Below are positions 1 through 6,529 of a stretch of 12,425 nucleotides of DNA, in pieces. The notes beneath the pieces are model-generated. The model searched no databases, was not told the origin of the DNA, and saw nothing but the letters and a program-made list of their open reading frames with translations. Each line of letters starts with the position of its first letter. The stretch's first letter is position 1. The DNA is taken from NCBI GenBank assembly GCA_030640905.1, contig DAOWIM010000257.1:1-12425 (forward strand), given 5' to 3'. The stretch is from a bacterium (GTDB lineage: Bacteria; Zixibacteria; MSB-5A5; GN15; FEB-12). A program made the position numbers and the translations under genes.

Positions 1-168
1 ATTGTCGAGGAGTTTCTTGTCCGTAACAAGAAGTTCCAGATTGAGTCGGCCTCGGAATATTTTGGAGATGAACTGGTATCGGAACGCGGGTTTATCAAAA
101 CGTATCCCGGTCACGACAATCTTGATGGCGCCTTTTGTGCCCGTCTGCGCCGCCAACAGGACAATTAG
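1..168 (+). CDS. rsmB: RsmB/Sun-type 16S rRNA (cytosine-C5) methyltransferase, C-terminal end only
   Basis: The first reading frame is open from the window edge to a TAG at 166-168 and gives 55 residues. It ends with the pattern typical of RsmB/NOP-family rRNA m5C methyltransferases: a phenylalanine-leucine helix, then 'GFIKTYPGHDNLDGAFCARL', matching the family consensus G-x-x-x-T-x-P-x-x-x-x-x-DG-(F/A)-F-x-A-x-L. This is the last strand and helix of the Rossmann-like SAM-binding domain; the catalytic cysteines lie upstream of the window. RsmB methylates C967 of 16S rRNA in E. coli numbering. The PASTA-protein gene downstream fits the sun/PASTA neighbourhood seen in several phyla, such as the sun-stp-prkC cluster of Firmicutes. 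The fragment is too short to separate RsmB from the related RsmF or NOP2 members, but the neighbour favours RsmB. Confidence 0.72.
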   Translation: MVEEFLVRNKKFQIESASEYFGDELVSERGFIKTYPGHDNLDGAFCARLRRQQDN

Positions 169-225
169 TCGCTCGGATCGTCCTCGTTCTCTATATGTAG
201 TTTAATATTGATTTGACCGGCACGA

Positions 226-253
226 TTGAGCAACCTGCTGTGTAGAATAAATT
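226..253 (+). promoter_or_regulatory. Possible sigma70-type promoter ahead of the PASTA gene
   Basis: TTGAGC at 226-231, a 16-base spacer, then TAAATT at 248-253, ending 22 bases before the ATG of the PASTA gene. Each box matches 4 of 6 consensus bases. It is as likely that the gene is simply read through from rsmB, so this is a weak call. Confidence 0.2.
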
Positions 254-275
254 GTGAGGAAACAACGAGCGTGAC

Positions 276-1085
276 ATGAATCAACCAAGAGCATCGAGAC
301 TGAATAAGGACGTTCGCAAAGGCCCCGGTTTTTTCACCGGTCCTTTGCCGCTGGGTAGTTTTAAGCGGAAACTGGTTCTCCGTCTGATTGTCCCGTTGGT
401 GATAATCATGCTCGGTTACACGGTCATCGACGATATCGTCATGCCGATTCTCACCCGGGCCGGAACCGAGTTCCCTCTGCCGGACTTCACCCGCCAACGC
501 CTGCTTGAAGCCCGTATCTCGCTTGACGACCTTGACCTCAAATACGAGATCGCCGCCGAAGAATATGCGCCCGGTGTCGAGAAGGGCGTTATCCTCAACC
601 AGTTCCCAATTGCCAACACCAAAGTCAAACCGGGACGGGCGATCAAGTTCGTTCTTTCGCTCGGGGAGAAAAATGTAGCAGTGCCGGAGATGGGTGGGCG
701 TTCGGTGCGGCAGGCGATACTCGATCTTGAGTCCGCCGACCTGACCCTCGGCGAAATTGCCTGGGCGTTCTCAGACACTCTTCCGGAAAAGGTCGTTGTT
801 TTTTCCTACCCGGCTGTCGGTACCGAGATTCCGATTGGCACGCCGGTCAACCTGATGGTGAACCGCGGGCGCGCTTCAAATTTTACGTACATGCCTAAAG
901 TGATCGGCCTGGCCATAAGCGAGGCGATGAAACGCCTTGAGGATAAACACCTCACCCTCGGCCTGATCAACTACCGCATCGATGAGAACTATCTACCGGA
1001 GACAGTACTGGAGCAATCGGAACCGGAGGGCGCCGAACTTGATGTCGGCACCGAGGTGGACTTGGTCGTCAGCACAGTAGAGTAA
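276..1085 (+). CDS. Membrane-anchored protein with three PASTA domains
   Basis: The 269-residue protein has a basic cytoplasmic N-terminus (residues 1-32), one hydrophobic segment at about 33-55 (LVLRLIVPLVIIMLGYTV...), and three consecutive PASTA repeats at about 66-130, 134-198 and 204-267. Each repeat shows the usual pattern: a 'VP' or 'MP' start, a helix ending in a 'L-x-L' turn, 'VxxQxPxxGxxV' and a closing strand before the next repeat. PASTA domains bind peptidoglycan or its fragments. They normally sit outside the membrane on Ser/Thr kinases or class-B penicillin-binding proteins, but here there is neither a kinase nor a transpeptidase domain. An envelope sensing or scaffolding role is inference. 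The ATG at 276 has a distant GAGGA (256-260) as its only Shine-Dalgarno candidate. The gene follows rsmB after 107 bases and converges on the gene at 1200-1577. Confidence 0.88.
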   Translation: MNQPRASRLNKDVRKGPGFFTGPLPLGSFKRKLVLRLIVPLVIIMLGYTVIDDIVMPILTRAGTEFPLPDFTRQRLLEARISLDDLDLKYEIAAEEYAPGVEKGVILNQFPIANTKVKPGRAIKFVLSLGEKNVAVPEMGGRSVRQAILDLESADLTLGEIAWAFSDTLPEKVVVFSYPAVGTEIPIGTPVNLMVNRGRASNFTYMPKVIGLAISEAMKRLEDKHLTLGLINYRIDENYLPETVLEQSEPEGAELDVGTEVDLVVSTVE

Positions 1086-1096
1086 ACCGTAGGTCC

Positions 1097-1110
1097 GGTT
1101 GCTTGCAACC
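1097..1110 (+). other. Small hairpin just after the PASTA stop codon
   Basis: GGTTG CTTG CAACC forms a 5-bp stem with a 4-base loop 11 bases after the PASTA stop codon. No T-run follows on the plus strand, so it is not a convincing terminator by itself. It may protect the 3' end of the plus-strand message. Confidence 0.25.
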
Positions 1111-1131
1111 TGACAAGAGTGGCACAGCCAC

Positions 1132-1163
1132 AAAAAAAACCCGCCTCAAGAATGAGGCGGGTT
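1132..1163 (-). terminator. Rho-independent terminator for the SANT-like gene
   Basis: A perfect 10-bp stem, AACCCGCCTC (1138-1147) and GAGGCGGGTT (1154-1163), encloses the loop AAGAAT. A run of eight A on the plus strand (1132-1139) becomes eight U at the 3' side when read on the minus strand. The hairpin starts 36 bases beyond the stop codon of the gene at 1200-1577. In the plus direction no U-run follows (aagaataaaa), so it should act mainly on minus-strand transcription. The two genes converge here. Confidence 0.88.
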
Positions 1164-1199
1164 AAGAATAAAAAGAATCAAGTAGTTATCTTATTGAAA

Positions 1200-1577
1200 C
1201 TACTTTCTGGTGCGACGGGTACGACGCATCGAAGAGGCACGCCACGTGCGGGTGCTCTTGGTTCTCTTCTGCGTATAACGCTTCTTAGCGGTAGTCGTGC
1301 GGCGAGTAGTAGGTTTACGGAACGCATTCGCAGCGCCACGATTGCCTCTCCACACCGACGGATTGGCTTTCTTCAGATGCATGTCAACGGCTTTGTAACG
1401 GATCGAATAGACCGTACGACCGAGCTGACGACCGATCCAGGAAGTCTCATACTTGCGATAGTACTTCCGCATGAAGGCCATTTCTTCTCTGCTCCACGGA
1501 CGGGCAATCTTGCGGGTCCGGGTGACTTTGCGACGCGGGGCGGCGCGACGTGTGGTTCTTTTGCTTCTCACTGGCAT
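1200..1577 (-). CDS. Small, highly basic protein with a SANT/Myb-like DNA-binding core
   Basis: The 125-residue protein has three parts: an Arg/Lys-rich N-terminal arm (1-26), a helix-turn-helix core of SANT/Myb type (about 27-71), and a long Arg/Lys/Thr-rich tail (about 87-125). The core shows 'RPWSREEMAFMRKYY', then 'ETSWIGRQLGRT' and 'SIRYKAVDMHLKK', with Trp28 and Trp47 spaced as in Myb repeats. I count 43 Lys/Arg against 4 Asp/Glu. Composition and layout recall H1-like or protamine-like chromatin proteins, with a sequence-reading HTH between the basic arms. Nucleoid binding is inferred. The ATG at 1577 is chosen because AAGGAGT lies 6 bases ahead; the GTG at 1616 has no comparable site. 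It is a single gene with its own strong terminator, which fits high expression. I do not recognise a named family. Confidence 0.75.
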   Translation of the reverse strand: MPVRSKRTTRRAAPRRKVTRTRKIARPWSREEMAFMRKYYRKYETSWIGRQLGRTVYSIRYKAVDMHLKKANPSVWRGNRGAANAFRKPTTRRTTTAKKRYTQKRTKSTRTWRASSMRRTRRTRK

Positions 1578-1990
1578 CACATGACTCCTTGTTTGAGAAG
1601 TTCCAGTTAGGGACACAAACTATTTTTTAGCTGATGTCCTCCCTTTAGTTCTGTTTTGTATAATGATCGTCATTTCGATAAGATACTTGACCTCATTGGT
1701 TTATCTATTTTGAGGTAAAAAGGACCAATAAAGACACCCTCCGAAGTGCTTATTCTGTGCTGACTGAATCGGTCAAATACCGAGTATTTTTCCACAAAAT
1801 TGCCGGACAATTTGTACCTATCGCCGGCATTAATTTGACCATCCAATCTAACACGTAGTGCTGCAGGATGTTACAATTGGTAAAGTGTGGGAGAAATCCC
1901 CCTCCTCACTCGGTTGTTCGCCTGTAAATCCTTGCTCCGGTTCCGTATGAACGGTAGATTACTGGCAGTTCTTTGCCGAAACAGGTAAAT
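1578..1990. other. Divergent intergenic region with weak hairpins, no gene
   Basis: This stretch separates the leftward SANT-like gene from the rightward AI-2E-family gene and should hold both promoters. I see no coding frame with a good start and no tRNA. Visible elements are: a perfect TATAAT at 1659-1664 (+) without a matching -35; a 5-bp hairpin TCGGT-CAAAT-ACCGA (1769-1783) followed by GTATTTTT; a longer-looped inverted repeat TGCCGG-N17-CCGGCA (1801-1829) flanked by A/T-rich sequence; and TTGCTC (1932-1937), 17 bases, TAGATT (1955-1960), a poor sigma70 match 30 bases ahead of the AI-2E-family start. None is decisive. Confidence 0.4.
1584..1590 (-). promoter_or_regulatory. Shine-Dalgarno site that sets the start of the SANT-like gene
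   Basis: AAGGAGT on the minus strand lies 6 bases upstream of the ATG at 1577. It is the best ribosome-binding site in this part of the window. It argues for the 125-residue product rather than a longer GTG-initiated form. Confidence 0.7.
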
Positions 1991-3076
1991 ATGAAGCGCG
2001 AATATATTCTCATTTCACTTTTTTTTCTGATCACGGCGATATTCTTCTATCTCTTCTATCAGATTATCATTCCATTTTTTGTTCCGATCTGCTGGGCGAC
2101 GGTGTTTGTAACAATCTTCTTTCCACTATATGAACGACTGCTTCGCAAGATTAAGTCACGCGGGTTGACATCATTGATCCTCTGTATCCTGATCAACATC
2201 CTGATAATTGGTCCGATGGCATACCTGTTTGCGGCGCTTGTCAACGAGGCTGCCGATGCGGTGGCGAAAGTCAACGACATGTACAAGAGCGGGGAACTTG
2301 AAAGGATCATCGCTTTTGATCTCCCGTGGGTGGACAGCATCAAGGCGCAACTGTCGCAGTACTACGATATCTCGAAAATCAATCTTGATCAGATCATCAA
2401 GGATTCGATCGACAAGGTCAGTGGCATTATTTTTAGTCAGACCTCGTGGATCATCACCAACGCTACCAAAGCGGTGTTCTACTTCTTTCTGATGATCTTT
2501 ACGATGTACTACTTCTTCAAAGACGGCGAACGGATCATCCACACGATGAAACGGCTGATGCCGCTTCCCCAGGACCAGGTTGACAAGACGTTTCGTCGGT
2601 TGCGCGATGTTATCCAGGCGACGATGTATGGCGGCCTGGTAGTGGCGTTACTTCAGGGATTATTAGGGGGCGCGCTCTTTGCGATCATGGGGATACAATC
2701 AGCGGTCTTCTGGGGCGCTATCATGGCCTTCCTGGCAATCATCCCGTTTGTTGGCGCGTTTTTGATTTACGTTCCCGCTGGAGTGATTTTGTTTATTGGC
2801 GGGTCGTACATCAAAGGGGTTCTGGTCATCGCAATCGGGACGTTAGTGATCAGCCAGACCGACAATCTTGTACGACCGTATCTGATCTCCGGTAAGACGT
2901 CGCTTCACCCATTGTTGTTGTTCTTTGCGATCATGGGCGGGATATATATTTTCGGATTGCTCGGTCTCATCATAGGCCCGCTGATCGCGGCCGTCTTTAT
3001 CACACTGCTTAAGACATTCGAACTCAAACTTCACCCCGAAGACGAATCACTACCCGAACCGACCCAGCCTGATTGA
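1991..3076 (+). CDS. AI-2E/PerM-family (UPF0118) transmembrane transporter
   Basis: This 361-residue integral membrane protein is of the usual family length. Paired hydrophobic segments lie at about 5-45 and 60-90. A hydrophilic stretch with amphipathic helices runs from about 90 to 150, then a segment at 155-177 ends in the family signature 'YYFFKDGERI'. The core 'TMYGGLVVALLQGLLGG' to 'MAFLAIIPFVGAF' (211-257) and the C-terminal 'DNLVRPYLISGKTSLHPLLL' to 'FGLLGLIIGPLI' (291-332) are strongly conserved features. Members are implicated in autoinducer-2 export (TqsA), Na+/H+ antiport or permease roles, and the substrate cannot be read from sequence. The ATG at 1991 with AGGT six bases ahead is preferred to the TTG at 1973, which lacks a ribosome site. 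The acidic, proline-rich tail (about 349-361) is probably cytoplasmic. Confidence 0.9.
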   Translation: MKREYILISLFFLITAIFFYLFYQIIIPFFVPICWATVFVTIFFPLYERLLRKIKSRGLTSLILCILINILIIGPMAYLFAALVNEAADAVAKVNDMYKSGELERIIAFDLPWVDSIKAQLSQYYDISKINLDQIIKDSIDKVSGIIFSQTSWIITNATKAVFYFFLMIFTMYYFFKDGERIIHTMKRLMPLPQDQVDKTFRRLRDVIQATMYGGLVVALLQGLLGGALFAIMGIQSAVFWGAIMAFLAIIPFVGAFLIYVPAGVILFIGGSYIKGVLVIAIGTLVISQTDNLVRPYLISGKTSLHPLLLFFAIMGGIYIFGLLGLIIGPLIAAVFITLLKTFELKLHPEDESLPEPTQPD

Positions 3077-3088
3077 TGTGAGACGTTG

Positions 3089-3116
3089 TTGAGGCATGAT
3101 AGCGCTTGCCTATAAG
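3089..3116 (+). promoter_or_regulatory. Candidate sigma70-type promoter for the 3162-4622 pair
   Basis: TTGAGG at 3089-3094 (4 of 6), a 16-base spacer, then TATAAG at 3111-3116 (5 of 6). It sits in the 85-base gap after the AI-2E-family gene and would start transcription about 40 bases before the ATG at 3162. It is the best promoter-like match on the plus strand of the window, though the spacer is one base short of optimal. Confidence 0.4.
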
Positions 3117-3161
3117 GGTCGTTCTATCTATCTTTGACAGTAGAAGGGAGCACAAGCCCAA

Positions 3162-3368
3162 ATGGTGAGCGGGGTGTCAGCTACGGTGTATAATCTATTG
3201 GGACAGTCGGTCCACACTGAATTCCACGCCGGTCTGTCTGCAGGTAGATATAATATGGCGCTTGACTTTGATGATCTTGGTGGTCATAGTCTAGCAAGTG
3301 GTGTCTATTTCTTGTCTCTTACGTTTGGAGATGACATTATTACGCGAAAAATGAATTACGTGAAATGA
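3162..3368 (+). pseudogene. Orphan fragment of a T9SS type A (Por secretion) C-terminal sorting domain
   Basis: The 68 residues match the second half of the FlgD-like/T9SS type A sorting domain. They show 'ATVYNLLGQSV', then 'GRYNMALDFDDL', then 'SLASGVYFLSL' and a final 'RKMNYVK'. In whole proteins this domain is the extreme C-terminus of a secreted cargo and begins with a 'PNPFNP' strand. Here the PNPFN part, the rest of the cargo and any signal peptide are missing, and an in-frame TAG lies 21 bases upstream (3141-3143). The simplest reading is the remnant of a deleted secreted-protein gene. A weak AAGGGAG (3144-3150) lies 11 bases before the ATG, so a short product could still be made, but without a signal peptide it could not reach the secretion machinery. 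Its TGA overlaps the ribosome site of the next gene. Confidence 0.72.
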
Positions 3369-3380
3369 GGAGCAATCATA

Positions 3381-4622
3381 ATGCATTCGATTACCTGGAC
3401 AATCAGATTCGTTGCCTCGTTCCTTGTATGTATAGGTTCGCTGGCGTTAGCAGCCGATGTAAACAATCCTTTCCAGAGTTATCGTATTGTGGATCACTTT
3501 GCCACGGTTAAAGACAGTGTATTGGTGGCCACATCGTTTTTTGACCCTTTGCCCGTTTACCGGGAGGAGTCGCAGTTTGTAATTGAGTTCTATCCTCAGT
3601 ACTCCAGTGAGCATGGATTTGTTTTCAGGGAGTATGAACCGAGCCGTTATCAAGGCATTCTCATACTCTCACCGAATGAGATTGAGGTTCCCGGCCCCAT
3701 TGAGGCAGGGGATACCGTTCGTGTTGAGTTTCGAGTAACGCCTCTGCGAGTGGGGGTAGTTCCATTAAGCATCAGAATTGGTGGGAAGGTTCCCCCCGGA
3801 GAAACCCGCCACTCCCCAGGTGGCAGCATCAAGGCCGATTTTCTCCTGGGTCCGGACGGTACAACGCTTGGCTTGGCCTCCGGCCATGTTGATGCAAGAA
3901 ATGCAAGCGTTTTGGGGCCATCCCCGGAACAATTGACTAAGGGGTTGTCGTTTTTCAAGAACTCGCTGGAGCTGAAGAAGGAGATGGATGCCTACGACCC
4001 AAACGGGAGAACTCGGGCGCAATCGGGAGCATTTGAGATTCGAGCCGAGGCAATGCTTTCGGAATCAGCAGAGAATCGGATTCAGATAGATTGTACAGTT
4101 ACTCCTTTTCGTGATTATGATGCTGGGATCGGCTTTGAGATAGGGCACACCGAGGCTCTGAATGTCGTAGCGATGGATTCTAGTCATACTGCACCGGTTA
4201 CAGCAGAGCAACCATATGATTTTTCTGCACAGATCGAGGTGGAAGGTCCGGGTACCGAACGCCTTTCGTTTGTCTTTTTCACGCTGAACCCTGACATTAT
4301 GCAGACGGGGGAGCCCAACTCTGAGCCGGGGATAGGGGATTTGGTTACTTTGTATGTTGGAGTTAATTCTAACAACGAGGTTATTTTCATTACGGAGTCA
4401 AATGCGCTCATAGCCATGCAATCTTACCAGAAATATAATATCTCACCAATTGGCATCGACCCCCGCTACCAACACGCAATTGATCACCCACAGGATGAAA
4501 GCCGGGTTGGGAAAAGAAGAACCGTAGGCAAGGGCCACGAAGAGATAAAATCCAGAATCGATCTGATAGAAGTTGAGAAACGGCGTGAGCGCAAGCGCAA
4601 GAATGAATCTGGTCAAGAATGA
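3381..4622 (+). CDS. Secreted protein of unknown function with a charged C-terminal tail
   Basis: I do not recognise this 413-residue protein. It has a clear Sec signal peptide (1-24, cleavage after 'SLALA'). A first strand-rich segment at about 30-135 ends 'AGDTVRVEFRVTPLRVGVVP'. A Gly/Pro-rich stretch follows at about 136-215. A second strand-rich segment at about 216-345 contains 'CTVTPFRDYDAGIGFEI' and ends 'GDLVTLYVGVN'. The two 'xVTPxR' segments suggest two related beta-sandwich domains, which is inference. From about 374 the sequence becomes very charged and probably helical ('EVEKRRERKRK'), unusual for an exported protein. There is no sorting domain, lipobox or membrane anchor. GAGGAG (3367-3372) lies 8 bases before the ATG and overlaps the preceding stop, implying translational coupling. 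The gene converges on glmS, 51 bases away. Confidence 0.75.
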   Translation: MHSITWTIRFVASFLVCIGSLALAADVNNPFQSYRIVDHFATVKDSVLVATSFFDPLPVYREESQFVIEFYPQYSSEHGFVFREYEPSRYQGILILSPNEIEVPGPIEAGDTVRVEFRVTPLRVGVVPLSIRIGGKVPPGETRHSPGGSIKADFLLGPDGTTLGLASGHVDARNASVLGPSPEQLTKGLSFFKNSLELKKEMDAYDPNGRTRAQSGAFEIRAEAMLSESAENRIQIDCTVTPFRDYDAGIGFEIGHTEALNVVAMDSSHTAPVTAEQPYDFSAQIEVEGPGTERLSFVFFTLNPDIMQTGEPNSEPGIGDLVTLYVGVNSNNEVIFITESNALIAMQSYQKYNISPIGIDPRYQHAIDHPQDESRVGKRRTVGKGHEEIKSRIDLIEVEKRRERKRKNESGQE

Positions 4623-4645
4623 TTGGAGTGGGCGTCGCGCGGTAG

Positions 4646-4675
4646 AAAATCTGATCGGTTCTGCGACTTGATTTT
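4646..4675. other. A/T-rich inverted repeat between convergent genes
   Basis: AAAATC (4646-4651) and GATTTT (4670-4675) are perfect inverted repeats with an 18-base spacer at the glmS stop codon. The site is where a shared terminator for glmS and the 3381-4622 gene would be expected. The stem is short and A/T-rich and no long U-run follows, so terminator function is doubtful. Confidence 0.2.
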
Positions 4676-6500
4676 ACTCCACCGTCACCGACTTGGCCAG
4701 GTTGCGGGGTTGGTCAACATGGCAGCCGCGCAACACGGCAATATGATACGCCAGCAATTGTAGCGGAATGATCGACAACAACGGTGTCAGCAGTCGGTTA
4801 GTCTCCGGAATATAAATGACGTGGTTGACATGCTTGGCGATTTCGGTGTCGCCTTCGGTCGCAACCGCAATAACCTGTCCGTTACGGGCGCGAACTTCGG
4901 CGATGTTCGACATCACCTTGTCATAAACCGGGTCTTTCATCGCAATGACCACGACCGGCATGTTCTCATCAATCAACGCGATGGGACCATGTTTCATCTC
5001 GGCAGCGGGGTAGCCCTCAGCGTGGATATATGAGATTTCTTTTAATTTGAGAGCGCCTTCAAGCGCCACCGGGAAATTGATCCCGCGTCCCAAATAGAGG
5101 AAGTTGTTGGCTTTGTAATACTTGGCAGCGATTTTTTTAACGGCGTCTTCCACCTTGAGCGCCTGCTCTACCTGGGCGGGAATCTTTTCGATACTCTGAA
5201 TCATTTCCTGTCCCTGCTGAACCGAAAGTCGTCGCATACGACCGAGAGTGGTGGCTATCAATGCCAGAACCATAACCTGCGAAGTGAATGCTTTGGTCGA
5301 TGCCACCCCTATTTCGGGACCGGCATGGATAAAGACGCCGCCGTCAGTCTCGCGGGCCATTGTGGAGCCGACAACATTGACAATACCGAGAACCGTTGTG
5401 CCGTGCTTACGAGCCTCGCGCATCGCCGCCATCGTATCGGTAGTTTCACCCGACTGGCTGATAGCAAACAGGACGGTGCGATCCTCGAATATCGGCGTGC
5501 GATAACGCAGCTCCGAAGCGTACTCAACTTCAACCGGAAGACGGGCCAATTCCTCAACCATATATTCTCCGATCATCCCGGCATGCCACGAAGTTCCACA
5601 GGCGGTGATAATGATTCTCTTGATATTGCGGAGTTCATCGTATTGCAGGTTGAGACCGTCGAGGCGCGGGATGCCCTCTTCGTAATTGAGGCGACCACGG
5701 GCTGCGTTCCGGAGCGTGGTTGGCTGCTCGTGAATCTCTTTGAGCATGAAATGGTCGTAACCACCTTTTTCGATCTCGTCGAGAGTCCAGCTAACTTCTT
5801 CGACACTCGGGCTGATCTGAACATTCTGAATCGTCGTGATCTTGTAGTCGTCGGCGGTAACGGTTGCAATTTCACTATCTTCGAGATAGACAACGCGATT
5901 GGTATGCTCCAGCATAGCGGAGACATCAGAGGCCACAAATTTCTCACCATCACCATGCCCAATCACCAGTGGTGAGCCCATGCGGGCGGCAACGATTGTG
6001 CCGGGATGGAGCGATGAAACCACCGCAACACCGTATGTCCCTTCAACCTGAGTCAGAGCCAGACGGACCGATTCGGTGAGGTCGCCTCTGTAGTGGAAAC
6101 GAATCAGATGAACCAGTATCTCGGTAGCGGTTTCTGTTTTGATTGTGAAACCGCGTTGAACGAGGAACTCTCGCAGGGCGCGGAAATTTTCGATAATGCC
6201 GTTGTGCACGAGTGCGATTTCCTCGGCGGCGTCGGCATGCGGGTGGGCGTTGAGTTGAGTCGGTTCGCCATGAGTAGCCCAGCGAGTATGAGCGATACCG
6301 TGTTCGCACCGCTGGTTGAAATCACCGATCATACTTTCCAGCATGGCAATTTTCCCGGCCGACTTAACCACCATGAGGCTGTTCTCGGTCAGCAAAGCAA
6401 TTCCCGCCGAGTCATAGCCACGATACTCCAAACGCTTGAGGCCGCTCATCAGGATCGGTAGAGCCTGTTTCCGGCCGACATATCCTACGATTCCACACAT
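4674..6500 (-). CDS. glmS: Glutamine--fructose-6-phosphate aminotransferase (isomerizing), GlmS
   Basis: The 608-residue protein is essentially the length of E. coli GlmS (609). It makes glucosamine-6-phosphate from fructose-6-phosphate and glutamine, the entry step to UDP-GlcNAc. The N-terminal glutaminase domain (about 1-235) begins MCGIVGYVG with nucleophile Cys2 and has 'HTRWATHGEPTQLNAHPHAD' (71-90). The two SIS sugar-isomerase domains follow: the first with 'CGTSWHAG' (301-308), 'SQSGETTDT' (349-357) and 'STKAFTSQ' (401-408), the second with 'LKEISYIHAEGYPAAEMKHG' (486-505), which carries catalytic Lys and Glu. The C-terminal 'DQPRNLAKSVTVE' is the conserved tail that closes over the active site. 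It follows glmM by 13 bases, so the two are probably co-transcribed. Its ribosome site is weak, the nearest candidate being AGG in the last codons of glmM. Confidence 0.98.
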   Translation of the reverse strand: MCGIVGYVGRKQALPILMSGLKRLEYRGYDSAGIALLTENSLMVVKSAGKIAMLESMIGDFNQRCEHGIAHTRWATHGEPTQLNAHPHADAAEEIALVHNGIIENFRALREFLVQRGFTIKTETATEILVHLIRFHYRGDLTESVRLALTQVEGTYGVAVVSSLHPGTIVAARMGSPLVIGHGDGEKFVASDVSAMLEHTNRVVYLEDSEIATVTADDYKITTIQNVQISPSVEEVSWTLDEIEKGGYDHFMLKEIHEQPTTLRNAARGRLNYEEGIPRLDGLNLQYDELRNIKRIIITACGTSWHAGMIGEYMVEELARLPVEVEYASELRYRTPIFEDRTVLFAISQSGETTDTMAAMREARKHGTTVLGIVNVVGSTMARETDGGVFIHAGPEIGVASTKAFTSQVMVLALIATTLGRMRRLSVQQGQEMIQSIEKIPAQVEQALKVEDAVKKIAAKYYKANNFLYLGRGINFPVALEGALKLKEISYIHAEGYPAAEMKHGPIALIDENMPVVVIAMKDPVYDKVMSNIAEVRARNGQVIAVATEGDTEIAKHVNHVIYIPETNRLLTPLLSIIPLQLLAYHIAVLRGCHVDQPRNLAKSVTVE

Positions 6501-6510
6501 AAGACTTATG

Positions 6511-6529
6511 GCGCTACCTGAAGTAGCGC
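6511..6529 (-). other. Hairpin spanning the glmM end and glmS leader
   Basis: On the minus strand GCGCTAC-TTCAG-GTAGCGC is a perfect 7-bp stem with a 5-base loop. It covers the last codons and the TAG stop of glmM (stop at 6514-6516) and ends 10 bases before the glmS ATG. No U-run follows, so it is not an intrinsic terminator. The only purine-rich bases that could serve as the glmS ribosome site (AGG) lie in the loop and at the edge of the stem. Confidence 0.55.

Noticed and set aside
2..205. A 67-residue plus-strand frame at the left edge
   Set aside because: The frame beginning at base 1 carries the RsmB C-terminal motif, and this one is its out-of-frame shadow.
1119..1610. A 163-residue open frame on the plus strand
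   Set aside because: It runs through the minus-strand terminator and antisense to the basic SANT-like gene, its translation has no family-like motifs, and its openness follows from the Arg-rich codons on the other strand.
1578..1616. A GTG start at 1616 giving a 138-residue SANT-like protein
   Set aside because: No ribosome-binding site precedes it, while AAGGAGT sits 6 bases ahead of the ATG at 1577.
1861..1930. A possible tRNA-like segment around 'cggttgttcgcc'
   Set aside because: No acceptor stem or anticodon arm can be paired around it, and the T-arm consensus is absent.
3095..3110. An AGGCA-N10-TGCCT inverted repeat (3092-3111) as a terminator for the AI-2E-family gene
   Set aside because: The stem is only 5 bp, no T-run follows, and it overlaps a better promoter-like match.
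5325..5975. A 216-residue plus-strand frame opposite glmS
   Set aside because: It is entirely antisense to a fully conserved glmS with every catalytic motif, has no ribosome-binding site, and has a composition typical of an antisense shadow.
6501..6529. A glmS ribozyme upstream of glmS
   Set aside because: Only 13 bases separate glmM and glmS, so there is no room for the ribozyme core; only a simple hairpin is present.
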